From Rhytidiadelphus loreus (lineage: Eukaryota; Streptophyta; Bryopsida; Hypnales; Hylocomiaceae): a stretch of 64,000 nt of DNA. A program made the position numbers and the translations under genes. The stretch is from the NCBI GenBank assembly GCA_947034895.1, contig OX344762.1:14389501-14453500 (forward strand). Reading direction: 5' to 3'. Under the pieces are notes generated by a model that saw nothing but the letters and a program-made list of their open reading frames with translations, made no database searches and was not told the origin of the DNA. Shown piece by piece: positions 44,397 to 55,626 of this stretch; position 1 is the stretch's first letter, and each line of letters begins with the position of its first letter.

Positions 44397-47269
44397 TGTA
44401 TAGATGAGGTCAAATAATTTTATGTAGATGATGAAATTAACAAATTCAAGAAAATTTACAAAAAAGGGGGTTTGATTGAAATTAAGCCATGGTAATAATA
44501 GTGTATATATCAAAAAAATTAAGTGTAAATGTAAGACTTTGACCACAAATAGCAAAAATTGTCAAATTTAACAAATAAGAAGGTTTACTTTAGTGGATTC
44601 AATTATCTAAAAACTATACAATATGAGGATAGAGTTTATACTTCATTTAACTTCAATCATTGAAGCTATAAGTGTGAAACACACTCATATTGAATGGAAT
44701 GTTCATGCGATAGTTTAAGTAGGTATTTTGAAATGTTTAATAATAAAATTATAATTAAAAATTGCCACTTGGCTAATGGCACTTGAATTGAATTGATAGT
44801 TATTAGTTTTATGGTGTACACCCTATATATGTATATAGTAGAGAGAAAGAAAAATTTGTAGAAAAAGGCAATGGCAGGAAAAAATTGGACACTTAAATTT
44901 TGTATGTAAATAATCCTACATAAAAAAACTACATGAATGAATTTGTAAAAAAATATAGGGGATTGGAAATACATCCTCCTATTTTTTTAATGTAAAAATA
45001 TGGTCCTCTTAAATGCAATAATTAAGGTAAATAGCCACATCAAATATCCTTTTAATTCATATCTATACCTTAAATTACAAGGAGTGATCACCATGAGTTC
45101 CTTAATTCTCACTAATAATCCACAATTCTCACTTAATCACTTACTATAAGAGCTTAAAAATGATTTGAGTTTGACCACTAGAAGGTCAAATTTGACTATT
45201 TTTTTGGCTTAGCCTTGAATGAGTATAAAGTTCCCCTTTGTGAGGCCCTTAGTGGGACAAGTGTAAGGTAGTTTCCGAATAAGAATGCCTTTCACCTAAT
45301 CATGAGAAAATTAAGGTTGTTCATTGTTAAAGGAAAGTGAAAGTATGCATCTCAATGAAGGATCCTTAACGCAAGCCTTGAACACAAGCACAGTCTAGCC
45401 ATTCAACCCTAAGATTACTGTTAACTGTAAGGTCGATTGCATCACTCGAATAGCAATAGCAACAAAGTTTGACAAAAAAGGAAAAAAAGTTCTGTGAGTG
45501 ATTCGAAGTCTTAAATTTGCAACAAGCTGCAGTACCAGTCCTACAATTCCCACAATTAAAAACCAGTGCTCACAAAGACCCGCAGCAACAATTGTGAAAA
45601 CAGAACTTTTCAACGCGCTTTCTTCATTTTTGTGTGAAGCTTCTTCAACTTCTGCAGCGTTTCTGAAGTCAAAAGCAACTTAGGCTTCATGATGGAGTTT
45701 GAACGAACACAGAAATTTGGCAAAATCTGTGTTGTCACCGTGTACGTCTGCCACGAAAGTCACAGACTTAGTAGTGTGAATTACCCTTCTAAGGATGGAC
45801 TGATCACCAAGTACGTCAATCTCCTGGAAACCTTGTGACAATGCATTTTTTTGCCACCTGTTTATTTGGATCCACGTCCACTCTCAGAATTACAGGCAGT
45901 CTAATTAAGCTCCTGACATGAATGTGTCACTGACTGTGATATTTTTTTAGATCACAAGCATTTGGAATTCAGATGGGCTAAAGAATAATTGAAGTAGTTT
46001 GTTGAGGATTCCAAAATTATTACCCACACGGGACGAAAGTAACACAGCCTCCAGACTTTGGGGATCCACCACAACTTTGATATACGAAGTGATCATGATA
46101 GTTTGTTACCATAAGTTCATGAAAGTGAAAGCTGAATTGTTGCATGATTTTGAATTGTACATGGATTTGTTTTTTATGATATTCAAGCACGCTTTTAGTA
46201 TGATTCGACCACAACTTGCGGTTTGAAAATCTAGATGCATTTTAATTTTGAGCATGTAAGAGACAACCTTCGAATCTCCCGAAAGTACTTCGACTACTGC
46301 ACACGCATTTGCTGTTCATTCTTGAAAGGCCTGAAATTTTGCCACCATGCATCGATTGCTTGCAGACAGGAACTGTCATATAAGTCCGTCATGCAAACGT
46401 ACTGTTCAATTCGACGGTCACGCTTCTAGCTTGTTGAGTTTGATGATCATCCGTGGACCCGTGTCTTCATTTTCTAGATTTAACCTTCCGACTTGCCTCT
46501 CACTTGTCGGTATAAATTTGTCTGTCAAGAGATAGGAATCTAGACGTCAGTCAGTCCACGCCTACAATCAATCCAACCAAATGGTCGATCCCCTAGTACG
46601 TGCCGATAATTTAGTTTCGATCGATGATTACGGCTTGGAGTCTGATTTCTCCGCCATGCCGTATTTTTGACATTCAATGGCCGCTTAAATATATTTTGTA
46701 CGTCAGCACCATTATCTTGACGTTCATTGCAGTTACGTACCACCAAAGGATGGAATTCACGCCCACCATACAGTAACTTATAGACAACGTCTTGTATGTA
46801 TGATCGATCGAGATCGATGTCCCACACAATCTGCATGTCGGCCGAGCTAGCCATTAATTCTTGGCAGGGAAGGCCGTTAGGAGTCGTGGACCGTTCTGCA
46901 CGTATCGATCAAGACTGGTGCAGAATCCGTTTCATTTGTGTCCAAGATCGAAGAAGAAGACGAGTGCAGACTGATGTTGATACTCGCGTCCGAGGAGGTT
47001 CGTAGCTCCCCTGGCTACCGGTAGTATTCTTCGTATGTCTGAGTCCTGGGCATGGGCAGGGACCGGGGCAGGGATTTTTTTTTCATTTATTTTGGGCAGT
47101 GCAGAAAGCAATCTTTGCTGAAGTGATGCAGCTGATTACATCTATTTAAATGGATGAAACATGCAATTTCTAAATGTCATTCGGAAGAGTGTACATTCAT
47201 AGAATATATATAGTCAGTCAGTAATTTCATCTACTGAAAATGGGGGATTATTTTGCCTAATGTTCCTTC
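44397..47269. other. Mostly non-coding stretch with one small possible frame
   Basis: 44397-45400 is strongly AT-rich with nothing recognisable. 45400-47050 is less AT-rich, lacks the repeat families of its surroundings and could be old single-copy DNA. The only frame worth listing is 46540-46854. Confidence 0.35.
46540..46854 (-). CDS. Hypothetical small protein, 104 residues
   Basis: The frame starts with ATG at 46854 (MASSADMQIVWDIDLD...) and has balanced composition and higher GC than its surroundings. It contains LLYGGREFHPLVVRN and a basic C-terminal third. I recognise no family, and there is no second copy in the window. It could be a degenerate exon or chance. Confidence 0.25.
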   Translation of the reverse strand: MASSADMQIVWDIDLDRSYIQDVVYKLLYGGREFHPLVVRNCNERQDNGADVQNIFKRPLNVKNTAWRRNQTPSRNHRSKLNYRHVLGDRPFGWIDCRRGLTDV

Positions 47270-47273
47270 TTAA

Positions 47274-47855
47274 CCCCTAAAGGACAATTGTCCATTGAAT
47301 GGACAATTGAAAATCTGGGTAGGTACCTATGAAGTCCAGTTTGGTCGGATGTTCATGAAATCTTGACACAAGGTGTCAAGGTGTGAACATGTACCCCCTT
47401 AGTGGGAAGTTAATTTTTTTTATCAAGTGTCTGGATCAGAATTATGTTGCCACGAACTTTTCTAACAACTCACGCAACGTTGGGCATCTTTTGCAAAACT
47501 CCTCCTTTACTTTTGAAATTTGGCATGTATGTAACTTACATGATATAACTGATGAAGACTTCAGAAGAAAAAAATCCATGTGTAGTATAAAAATCTCACT
47601 CTAGGAGGAGTTAAAGGTTGCTAGCCCTATTAGGCAAGGTTGGAAAAAAAAATCTTCTTACTTCTAATGTTATGATCTTTCAATCCTTGCAGTCAAAGTT
47701 TCTGAAATTTTTTCCACACATTCCCATAGTAGTCTAATAAAAATTTGAACATTTGAATTTTGAAAAAAAACTTTTTTTTTCATTTTTTTCACACTACCCT
47801 AAAAACTGGCAGTTTTTCACAATTCTGCCCAAAATATGTCTATGGAATTTAGGGG
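47274..47855. mobile_element. TTAA-flanked element (piggyBac-like, 582 bp)
   Basis: TTAA lies at 47270-47273 and 47856-47859, with CCCCTAAA at both ends in inverted orientation. The inner sequence differs from copies A and B. No coding frame. Confidence 0.6.
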
Positions 47856-48180
47856 TTAAAAAATTGTATCACTTTTAAGTGAAGTATTACTCAATCAAAA
47901 ATGAAAACTAGACTTGTGGCAACTAAGGCCCTTATGAAAAAACAAAAATGATGGGCCTAAAAAATGAAATGTCTCCTTCCTTTCCTCTTCGTTTTGCCTC
48001 CTTTACAGAACATGATCTTTGGATTGGTGTAAATCACCAAGAGAGCGTGAAATGACAAAAAAAATATTTAGAAATACACTTCCTAGCAAGGACCCCTAAG
48101 TTTCACTCATATCCACATTTTTAGGGCAAGCTTGCTTATAATTACAAAGGGCTCAAAATTTGAGAACTTTTATTTCCACA

Positions 48181-49455
48181 CATTAGAGAAATTCTTAGTC
48201 CTCCGGAGGGCCGCTCCAGAGCAGCTGAAAGGACCCCAAGATTACATTTAACTTTGCTTAATGATTTGTTTTTCTCCTATAGTCGATCACCGCAAGTCAC
48301 GATGTCCAACGACAGTTAGTGGTTCAAAATTCAAGTATAAGTAGTTAAATAATCAGGGTTCAAGTATTGTAAATTAAGCAAATTCAATGAAATTAAGCAA
48401 AATGAAGTGAATTTTCAAGCTAGTTGCCAAAAAAATTAGAAAACTCTAACATTTTCCAACTAGCTTCCAAAGCCAATTGATTTAGAGTATTTAATGATGA
48501 AAAGAGAATATCTTTATGTACACATGGGGTGATAGGAGGTAGAACAACCAATGTGAGATATGTAGTTTAGAATTTGTAGTTTCTCAACCGCTCATAGTTA
48601 AGTTTAAAGTAGGAATCATGTTAAAACTAGAATTTTAAACCCCATTTAGGCATAGTGAAATGATTTTTTCTAAAACCTTTGAACTAAACAAAGTTGAATA
48701 ATCAAACTAGTTTTCATGTCCAAAAATCCATTTGATGTTTAGAGCCTCCAATAAAAATTTATGGACAAAATTCTAAAAGGGGTTGAAAGGGAGATTTTCT
48801 TTGACATTTTCAAAAACCTTCTCCCAATTTTGCCCATAACGTTTTATTGGAGGCTCTAAACTTCAAACGGATTTTTGGACATGAAAACTAGCTTGAATCT
48901 CCAACTTTATTCCGTTCAAAGGTTTCTGATAAAAATTATTCTACTATGCCTAAATGAAGTCTGAAATTCTAGTTTTAACACAATTCCTATTTTAAACTTA
49001 ACTATGAGCGGTTGAAAAACTACAAATTCTAAACTACATATCCCACATGGGTTGTTCTACCTCCTATCACCCCATGTTTATATAAAGAGATTCTCTTCTC
49101 ATCATTAAACATCTTAAACTAAATGACTTTAAAAGCTAGTTGGAAAATGTAAGAGTTTCCTAATTTTTTTGGCAACTAGCTTGAAAATTCACTTCATTTT
49201 GCTTAATTTCATTGAATTTGCTTAATTTCCCAATTAATCACTTTGTATGTTCACACGAGTGATTATTAAACAAACTTCTACACTTTCATTATTAGAGTTT
49301 TGACGTCTTTTGTGATATTCATCCACTCTACAATGCACTGTGGCTATACGCCCCTAAAGAAGTAAAGAAGTAATAACTACTAATTCTTACGTGATTAATA
49401 GATTGGTTTGGTCACTATAGAGCAGCCCTTTGGAGGGCTGAGAATTTATCTAATG
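48181..49455. mobile_element. CATTAG-terminal element with nested foldback (1275 bp)
   Basis: The left end CATTAGAGAAATTCTTAG...CTCCGGAGGGC is answered on the right by GAGGGCTGAGAATTTATCTAATG. Inside lies a foldback element (48366-49229) with arms of about 430 bp, so the outer element probably served as its target or the two form one long-armed element. Confidence 0.55.
48366..49229. mobile_element. Foldback element, family member 2 (about 860 bp)
   Basis: Both arms run from AAATTCAATGAAATTAAGCA through TTCAAGCTAGTTGCC, CACATGGGGTGATAGGAGGT, CTCAACCGCTCATAGTTAAG and CCAAAAATCC, in inverted order on the right. This is the longest and best-preserved member. It has no coding frame; the transcript would be a very long hairpin. 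Confidence 0.8.
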
Positions 49456-49865
49456 TGAGAAAAAATTGTGCACTATGTCATTGGGCCTTTTTAGAGACCC
49501 ATCATTAGATGATTTCTAAGGCCATTGGAAGACTCTGAGTTCTGAAGGATCCAAAATGTTCTCGTAAACTTGCCTTTGTTGTTGGTTGTTGTGGGAACAA
49601 ATTTGATGAAGTCAAAAGACTACCACATCAAATAAGAAAATGATTGTAATTGGATAGCAACATCAATGTGATTTAATTTAAAATGCAAGACAATCTAGAA
49701 TATCCATTAACAATTCATTCAATCAATTATCTAACTTTCATTTGATTGTCTACCATTAGAAAGAAAATTTGATGGCAAAATGAAGGAATGAATTCATTTA
49801 CATTTTGTGAGAATAAAAGGTAGAGAATTCTTTTTATAAAAAAATGCATTGTCATCTATAAATCC
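49456..49865. other. AT-rich stretch without a gene
   Basis: No feature supported. Confidence 0.35.
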
Positions 49866-50811
49866 TCAAAGAGTGAGATGAGAGCTTGACCTCTCATTGT
49901 CAAAATTTATGAATTATATTCAAACAATAGAATTTCAAATATCATTTAGGCATGATAGAAGTTAAATAAAACCTTATGTTATTACTTTTAGTAGTTTATA
50001 TTTTTGAAATTTTATTTTTGAAATATAATTTAAGCATCAAAAATTTTATTTTGAAAATAAATGATTATGATTTTTCTATTTAAGATATTGTGCAGGGTGT
50101 TGATTGCAGATTTTGATTTTGCAATGTTGAAGTTTCTTGAATATGAACCTCAAATACACTAGATCTTCGAGAAAAATCACATTAGAAATTCACTTAAAAA
50201 AATTGTAGAACAAATTTCAAGACGCCATAAATTGATTGGGATTATGCATGTTATGCACTTTAACCTCATATTTTTTTAGTCACCAATGATTTAGATTTGA
50301 CATGTGAAATGAGGATTGAAAGACCTCTAATCACTTTCATAGTTTTAACACCCTGATTCATGATCAAACATTAAAATCTTTAAATTCATAAGTGATATTG
50401 TTGTGATTTCTTTTCCTATGTAAGGTAAATCAGCCCATTGTGGTCAGAATTTGGAGTCTGCCCTCATGCCATTACTGAAATTTTTCAAATTTTTTCCCAC
50501 ACAAAGATAAGTGTGAGAAATAGTGAGAGCAATTGAAATTTTATTTTTCAGACAAAGTGTGAATTAGTAATGTAATTCTGAAGTGATCTTCCCAAAACGG
50601 TCTATAGGCTGCCCCATAACAAACAAAAAGTGTACCCAATAAGCTTATCTTAACCACCTAAAGTGGTCGCAATAATTTCTAATGTAGTATGCCACGAAAA
50701 GTAACTTCTGACAATGATTTAGAATATCCCCACGGTGGGGCTCCAAAGGCAACCAACACAGGGAGTGGGCTTCCTATAGTGGAGCAAACTTGTAGTTAAT
50801 ACATTACCAAT

Positions 50812-51424
50812 TAAAATTGAGTTTTAGATGAGAGGAAGAGTTCATTATATACACGTGAAGTAGTAGGATGTAGAACAACCCATGTGGGATAATGTAAATT
50901 AAAATTAGTAAGAACTCAACCACTCATAGTTAAGTCAAATGTAGATTTTGTTTCTTAATAGATTTTCAAACCTCATTTAGGCATAGTAGGAAAAAAAAGT
51001 TCAAAACTTTTTGAACTAAGAGAAGTTGATTAATGAAGAGAAATTTCATTTCCAAAAATCCGTTTGAGATTTCAAATCTCCGATCAAAAGTTATAGACAA
51101 ATTTGAGAGAGGGATTGGAAGGGAATTATTTTTTACAATTTCACTCCATATATTTTAATTGGATGTTCTAAATCTCAAACGGATTTTTGGAAATGACAGC
51201 CATCTTCATTTACCAACCTTTCTTAGTTCAAAGTGTTTTGAAAAAAAAAATTCTACCATGCCTAAATGAGGTTTGAAATTCTATTGAAAAACAAAACCTA
51301 CTTTTGACTTAACTGTGAGCAGTTGAGTTCCTACTAATTCTAATTCACATTATCCCACATGGGTTGTTCTACATCCTACCACTTCATATGTATATAAAGA
51401 GTTTCTCTACTCAATTCTAATCTC
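50812..51424. mobile_element. Foldback element, family member 3 (about 610 bp)
   Basis: The left arm has GTAGAACAACCCATGTGGGA, CTCAACCACTCATAGTTAAG and CCAAAAATCCGTTTGAGATT; the right arm has their complements in reverse order. It ends near GAGTTTCTCTACTCAATTCT. Confidence 0.75.
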
Positions 51425-51719
51425 AAGGTAAGATGGAGATATTTTTCAACAAACGTGAGATGGTTGGTGGATTTAATTCTCTTAATTAACTAAAAGCATT
51501 TTTGTGATTTGGCACTCCTATTTGGCGAGTTTGCCATGGGAATGCTCTTACATTGAAAAAATTGGGTGTTCCTAATGTGGTCACTAATCACTCCATGAGC
51601 GTCAGGTTAGATAATGATTGTGGTTTGAAAAAACCATCATGGGGTCATAAGGTGTCCACTATGGGCAATTTGACCGTAATGGGCTGTTTTACCTTATTTT
51701 CTAACATGTCTAGTTTGAA

Positions 51720-52092
51720 CATTAGAGAAATTCTAGGGTTTCTAGAGGGTTGCCTCACTATGACAAACCAAGCTAATTCAAGCTTGGTCTGTCACCCCGA
51801 AAAGTGCCACACCTTTGGTGTTAGCCAAGGTGAATATCTCAAAATTTGCCAATTTTTGCCAATTTTTTTCTTTTTTCTTTTTTAAAAATTTTAAATTAAA
51901 AAAAAAATCATTTCAGCCTAGAAAAAATTATTAGTTTTAGTCAATTTTTTATTCATTAATTTTGATTTTTGCGTTGCTGCCACTACAGATTCAAGCGGGC
52001 AAAAATAGGGGGAAAACAATTTTTTTTGCAAAAAAAAACCAAATTTCAGGTTCCCTGAAGGGCCTTCTTGAGACCCCAAATTTTCTCTAATG
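51720..52092. mobile_element. CATTAG-terminal element nested in MITE copy C (373 bp)
   Basis: It begins CATTAGAGAAATTCTAGGG and ends CCCCAAATTTTCTCTAATG. The flanks match MITE sequence TCTAACATGTCTA and ATTTGTATGGTTA, which are neighbours in copies A and B, so insertion into the MITE is clear. A frame of 110 codons at 51553-51885 runs across the boundary and is not a gene. Confidence 0.65.
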
Positions 52093-52562
52093 ATTTGTAT
52101 GGTTAGAATATTAAAAAATTGATGAAATTTATCAAAATGTTGTCTTTTTGTTCAATTTAGAGCAAATTCCAAGAAGCTCAAAAAAAGCCTTGGGCATTTA
52201 GGGGTTAAAATGCTGAAGCTCAAAATATAGCTACATAAATTTTTTTCCCTGTGGTATATAGACATATAGTACACCATACATATACTGAGTGTCAATTTTT
52301 CTACATCATTGACTGATACAATTCTTTTGTGAAGGAAAATTATGTTTTCTTTCTTTAGCACAAACAAACTTTATGAATTAATGGTTCAATATTCACCCAC
52401 ATTGACTCATTTGTTTCAAAAGTGCTCTAGCATCTAACATGTAAATTTCACACCAAAACACCACTTTTATGACCTTTGGGAATGCCATTTTGCACGAGAG
52501 TTTCTTATTTTGCCAAAAGCCACTTGAATGACACATGCTAAGGAAAACAATTAATGAATTAA

Positions 52563-53148
52563 CCCCTAAATGTCTAAAATCTTCTCCAGAATTGAGGATT
52601 TGAGAGAAATCATTATAAAGTGCTATTTGGAAGAATATTTTGGAATTGATATAAAAATAAAAGTTGTAGATTTTGAATTTTAGATTATACCCATATGGTT
52701 AAATTCACCAATGCTATCACCAATATTTTTTCTATAAATTTAAAAAGAGAAATCTCAAAATTCTTTCTAAATTCAATTATAAATAAAATATTATCATTTT
52801 TTGAGTAAAACTTATTGGAATGGATTTGAAATGAGATTCTCTTCACACAATGGTTTTTTGAAACTTTTGTGTTCTTTAAATCTATAACCTCATTTTTGCA
52901 AATCCCATTTTGAACTAGAATTAATGCAATTTGGGCTTGGTTGACAACTTGACATACTTCCACATTTGTAATTTTTAGAAAAATAAATGTACTCTAGTAA
53001 CTCCAAATCCAACCATTAGATAGGACAACAACTTATAAAACATCTCCACAAATTAAAATGACCTTCATCCAAACAGTAATGAGAAAGAAACGTTAGTTTC
53101 TTTCTGTTCGTTGTCCAAAAACTAGACATCCGTCCAAGCGCTGAGGGG
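52563..53148. mobile_element. TTAA-flanked element (piggyBac-like, 586 bp)
   Basis: TTAA lies at 52559-52562 and 53149-53152; the ends are CCCCTAAATGTC and, as complement, CCCCTCAGCGCT. Inverted similarity beyond the first six bases is weak, so the pairing of these two ends is likely but not certain. Confidence 0.45.
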
Positions 53149-53499
53149 TTAAAGTAAAAGCGGTTTCTTATATGGTGTCTCATGGAGACATCCCCGGCCG
53201 TCCAAAACCAACCGGTTGTAGACCGACCGACCGACCGGTGGGTTGGAACCGAAATTTTTCAAAAGAACTGTTTCAGTGTCTGCTCAGCGACTTCCAAGGA
53301 CACACGTGCAAGGAGCCTCCTCAAAAGCGTACTTAATTCAAAATAAAACTTGTAATTCAGGTAAAAAAATTTGAAATGAAATGAAGAAAAAGATAATAAT
53401 TAAAACTACACATTTTGTGGCCTCAAATCCTGGGCGGTCAATTTGAGATTTCAGTTCTGTTTGCCTAGTTTTCAACATCTGCTAGCCGAAGTGGTGGAC

Positions 53500-54178
53500 A
53501 TAAATGAGCAAGGCCTTTTTTTGAGCTTCTGGGAGTTTGCTCTAAATTGAACCAAATAAAATAAAATTTGATAAGTTTTATCAATTTTTTTGAATTTTAA
53601 CCATGCAAATTCAAGCTAGACATGTTAGAGATCACATAGGAAAAGAAAACACAACAATATCACTTACAATAGGGATTGAAAGATTATAATATATGTTTGA
53701 TCATGACTTGGGTGTTAAAACTGTGAAAGTGATTCAAAGTCTTTCAATCCTCTTTTTACAACTCAAATCTAAATTGAGATCACTAGAAAATATGAGAATA
53801 CCAAAAAACAATGAGGTTAAAGGACATAATATGCATAACCATGATCAATTTATGACTTCTCAAAATCTACTTTACAATTTTTTTAAATGAATTTCTAATG
53901 TGATTTTTTCTCCAAGATTTAGCGTATTTGAGGCTCATTTCCAAAAGCCTTCAACAAGCTAGAAAATTGAGATTTGCATTAGACACCCTTGCACAAAATC
54001 TTGAATAGAAGAATCATAATCCTTAATTTTCAAATTTGGATTATTGATGTTAAAACTACAGTAGATTTAAAAAAAATTGTCTAAGAAAGATTATTGAAAA
54101 TAGTAACTTGAATTAAAGGTTTTATTTAACTTCAAAGTTTTATCGATATTAGAATTTGGTGCCTTCGACATTTAGGGG
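53500..54178 (-). mobile_element. TTAA MITE copy D, inverted and degenerate
   Basis: Read on the - strand it follows MITE copies A and B (AAATTCCAGAAGCTC-like end, GATCTCTAACATGTCTA, TTCAATCC, CACTTTCACAG, TTTAACACCC, CAAGATTTTGTGCA). The right boundary is AGGGG followed by TTAA (54179-54182). The left end is eroded. Confidence 0.65.
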
Positions 54179-54775
54179 TTAAATTAAAGAGATCTCAATC
54201 TTTTGCCACAAAATCGTGAATGCCTTGGATGTTACACTAGTTGACAGAAGGGCATGCATGCCCGACTAAATGTCTAAAGAGTGTAGGGATTTTTTATTGG
54301 TTCACTGACATCATGGATGAAAAGTTTGAGATGACATGTCATTAATTGACCTAAATTTGGAATTATTTTTCAGTGAGTTAAATGGCAAATTTCATCCGCA
54401 CTTAAGAATGATACTATTCAATGTTGGGGGAGATATTGAACGCTAGCCTAGATCATTGTTGACCAGTGGATTTGGGAAAAACCCTGGTTGCAATTTGAAA
54501 ATATTCGACAAAAATTGGTGAAAAAATAGAGAAAAAAATGGACTGGGAACTTGAAAAAATGGTCAATATGGAAATTAAAAGAAAGTAGGTGGTAAAAGTA
54601 TCTTGAACACTGATACTATTTGAAATAGTGCAAAAATAGAATAGATCACAAAATATTGATTTCACCTAACATATTTAATATAAACTATCATATCATATAA
54701 TTAGTGCTACTTCTAATTAGTAAGAAATAAGGTTTAGGGTTGGCAGATATTATGACATGCAACTTGAGTATTTAA

Positions 54776-55622
54776 CCCCTAAAGGTCCAAACACCATTTT
54801 TTGGCAATATAGTGATTTGGGGCAACTTACTACAAACAAAAAATTTATTTATATTTTTTCAAAATTTTTACAAAACATGTGCCCAAGGAATAGCTTTAAG
54901 GCGCAACAATTTTTATAACTTTTGAATACTTGGTTAAAACGTTATTGCATGATATGTAATTTTCAACAATTGGTAGGCAACCCAAAAGAATTCTCTTAAA
55001 ATCACAATTTTAAGAAATAAAAATTTGAAATAAGGTCAATTTTGTTAAAATGACGGTATTTTGCATGCCATTTTTAATGGAATATCTTCTACAAAAGAGA
55101 ATAAGTGTGCCGCAATAGGATCATACATGTACCAATTTTATGCCTAGCACATTCAAATCACTCCTAGTTCACACATTTCCACTCCTCTTGAACAATCTTT
55201 CCATTGTTTTCATTCTTTCAGTGATTTCATTTTTTGCCATTTTAATGGAATACCGCCATTTTAACGAAATTGACCATTAAATTGGTTCTCTACATTTATA
55301 TATACATGGAAAACTTTGAAACATTCCATTTTGATTAATGAGATAAAGTATATTATCAAGTCTCTTGATGCTATACCTACCCACAAACTAAATTTTGTGT
55401 CATGCAATAACTACCAACCAACCATTGAAAATTATGTGTCATGCAATAACTTTTTAACCATGTAGTCAAAAATTATGAAAATTGTTGTCCCTTAAAGCTA
55501 CTCCTTGGACACACGTTCTGTTAAATTTTCAAAGGAAAAATAAATAAATAAATCCTTTTGTAGTGAGCTGCCCAAAATCACAATGTTGCAAAAAAACAAA
55601 ACAGGGTTTGGATCGTTAGGGG
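54776..55622. mobile_element. TTAA-flanked piggyBac-like element with known empty site (847 bp)
   Basis: It is flanked by TTAA (54772-54775 and 55623-55626). Termini are CCCCTAAAGGTCCAAACACC and, as complement, CCCCTAACGATCCAAACCC. Locus copy 1 has the uninterrupted sequence GAGTACTTAACTTTACC (TTAA at 105-108), while copy 2 reads GAGTATTTAA, element, TTAACTTTTAC. This shows duplication of TTAA on insertion and dates the insertion after the locus duplication. Confidence 0.9.
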
Positions 55623-55626
55623 TTAA

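Larger units (their letters stand above)
49866..52204. mobile_element. TTAA MITE copy C, truncated and split by insertions
   Basis: Sequence homologous to MITE copies A and B is found at 49973-50425, 51695-51715 and 52093-52204, ending at GGGG followed by TTAA (52205-52208). Its left terminus is missing and fused to half of a foldback element (49866-49972). The gaps are filled by DNA with foldback member 3 (50812-51424) and a CATTAG-terminal element (51720-52092). Confidence 0.6.

Noticed and set aside
51553..51885. 110-codon + strand frame
   Set aside because: It runs across the boundary of a CATTAG-terminal element and part of a split MITE and ends in a Phe run from a T-rich tract.
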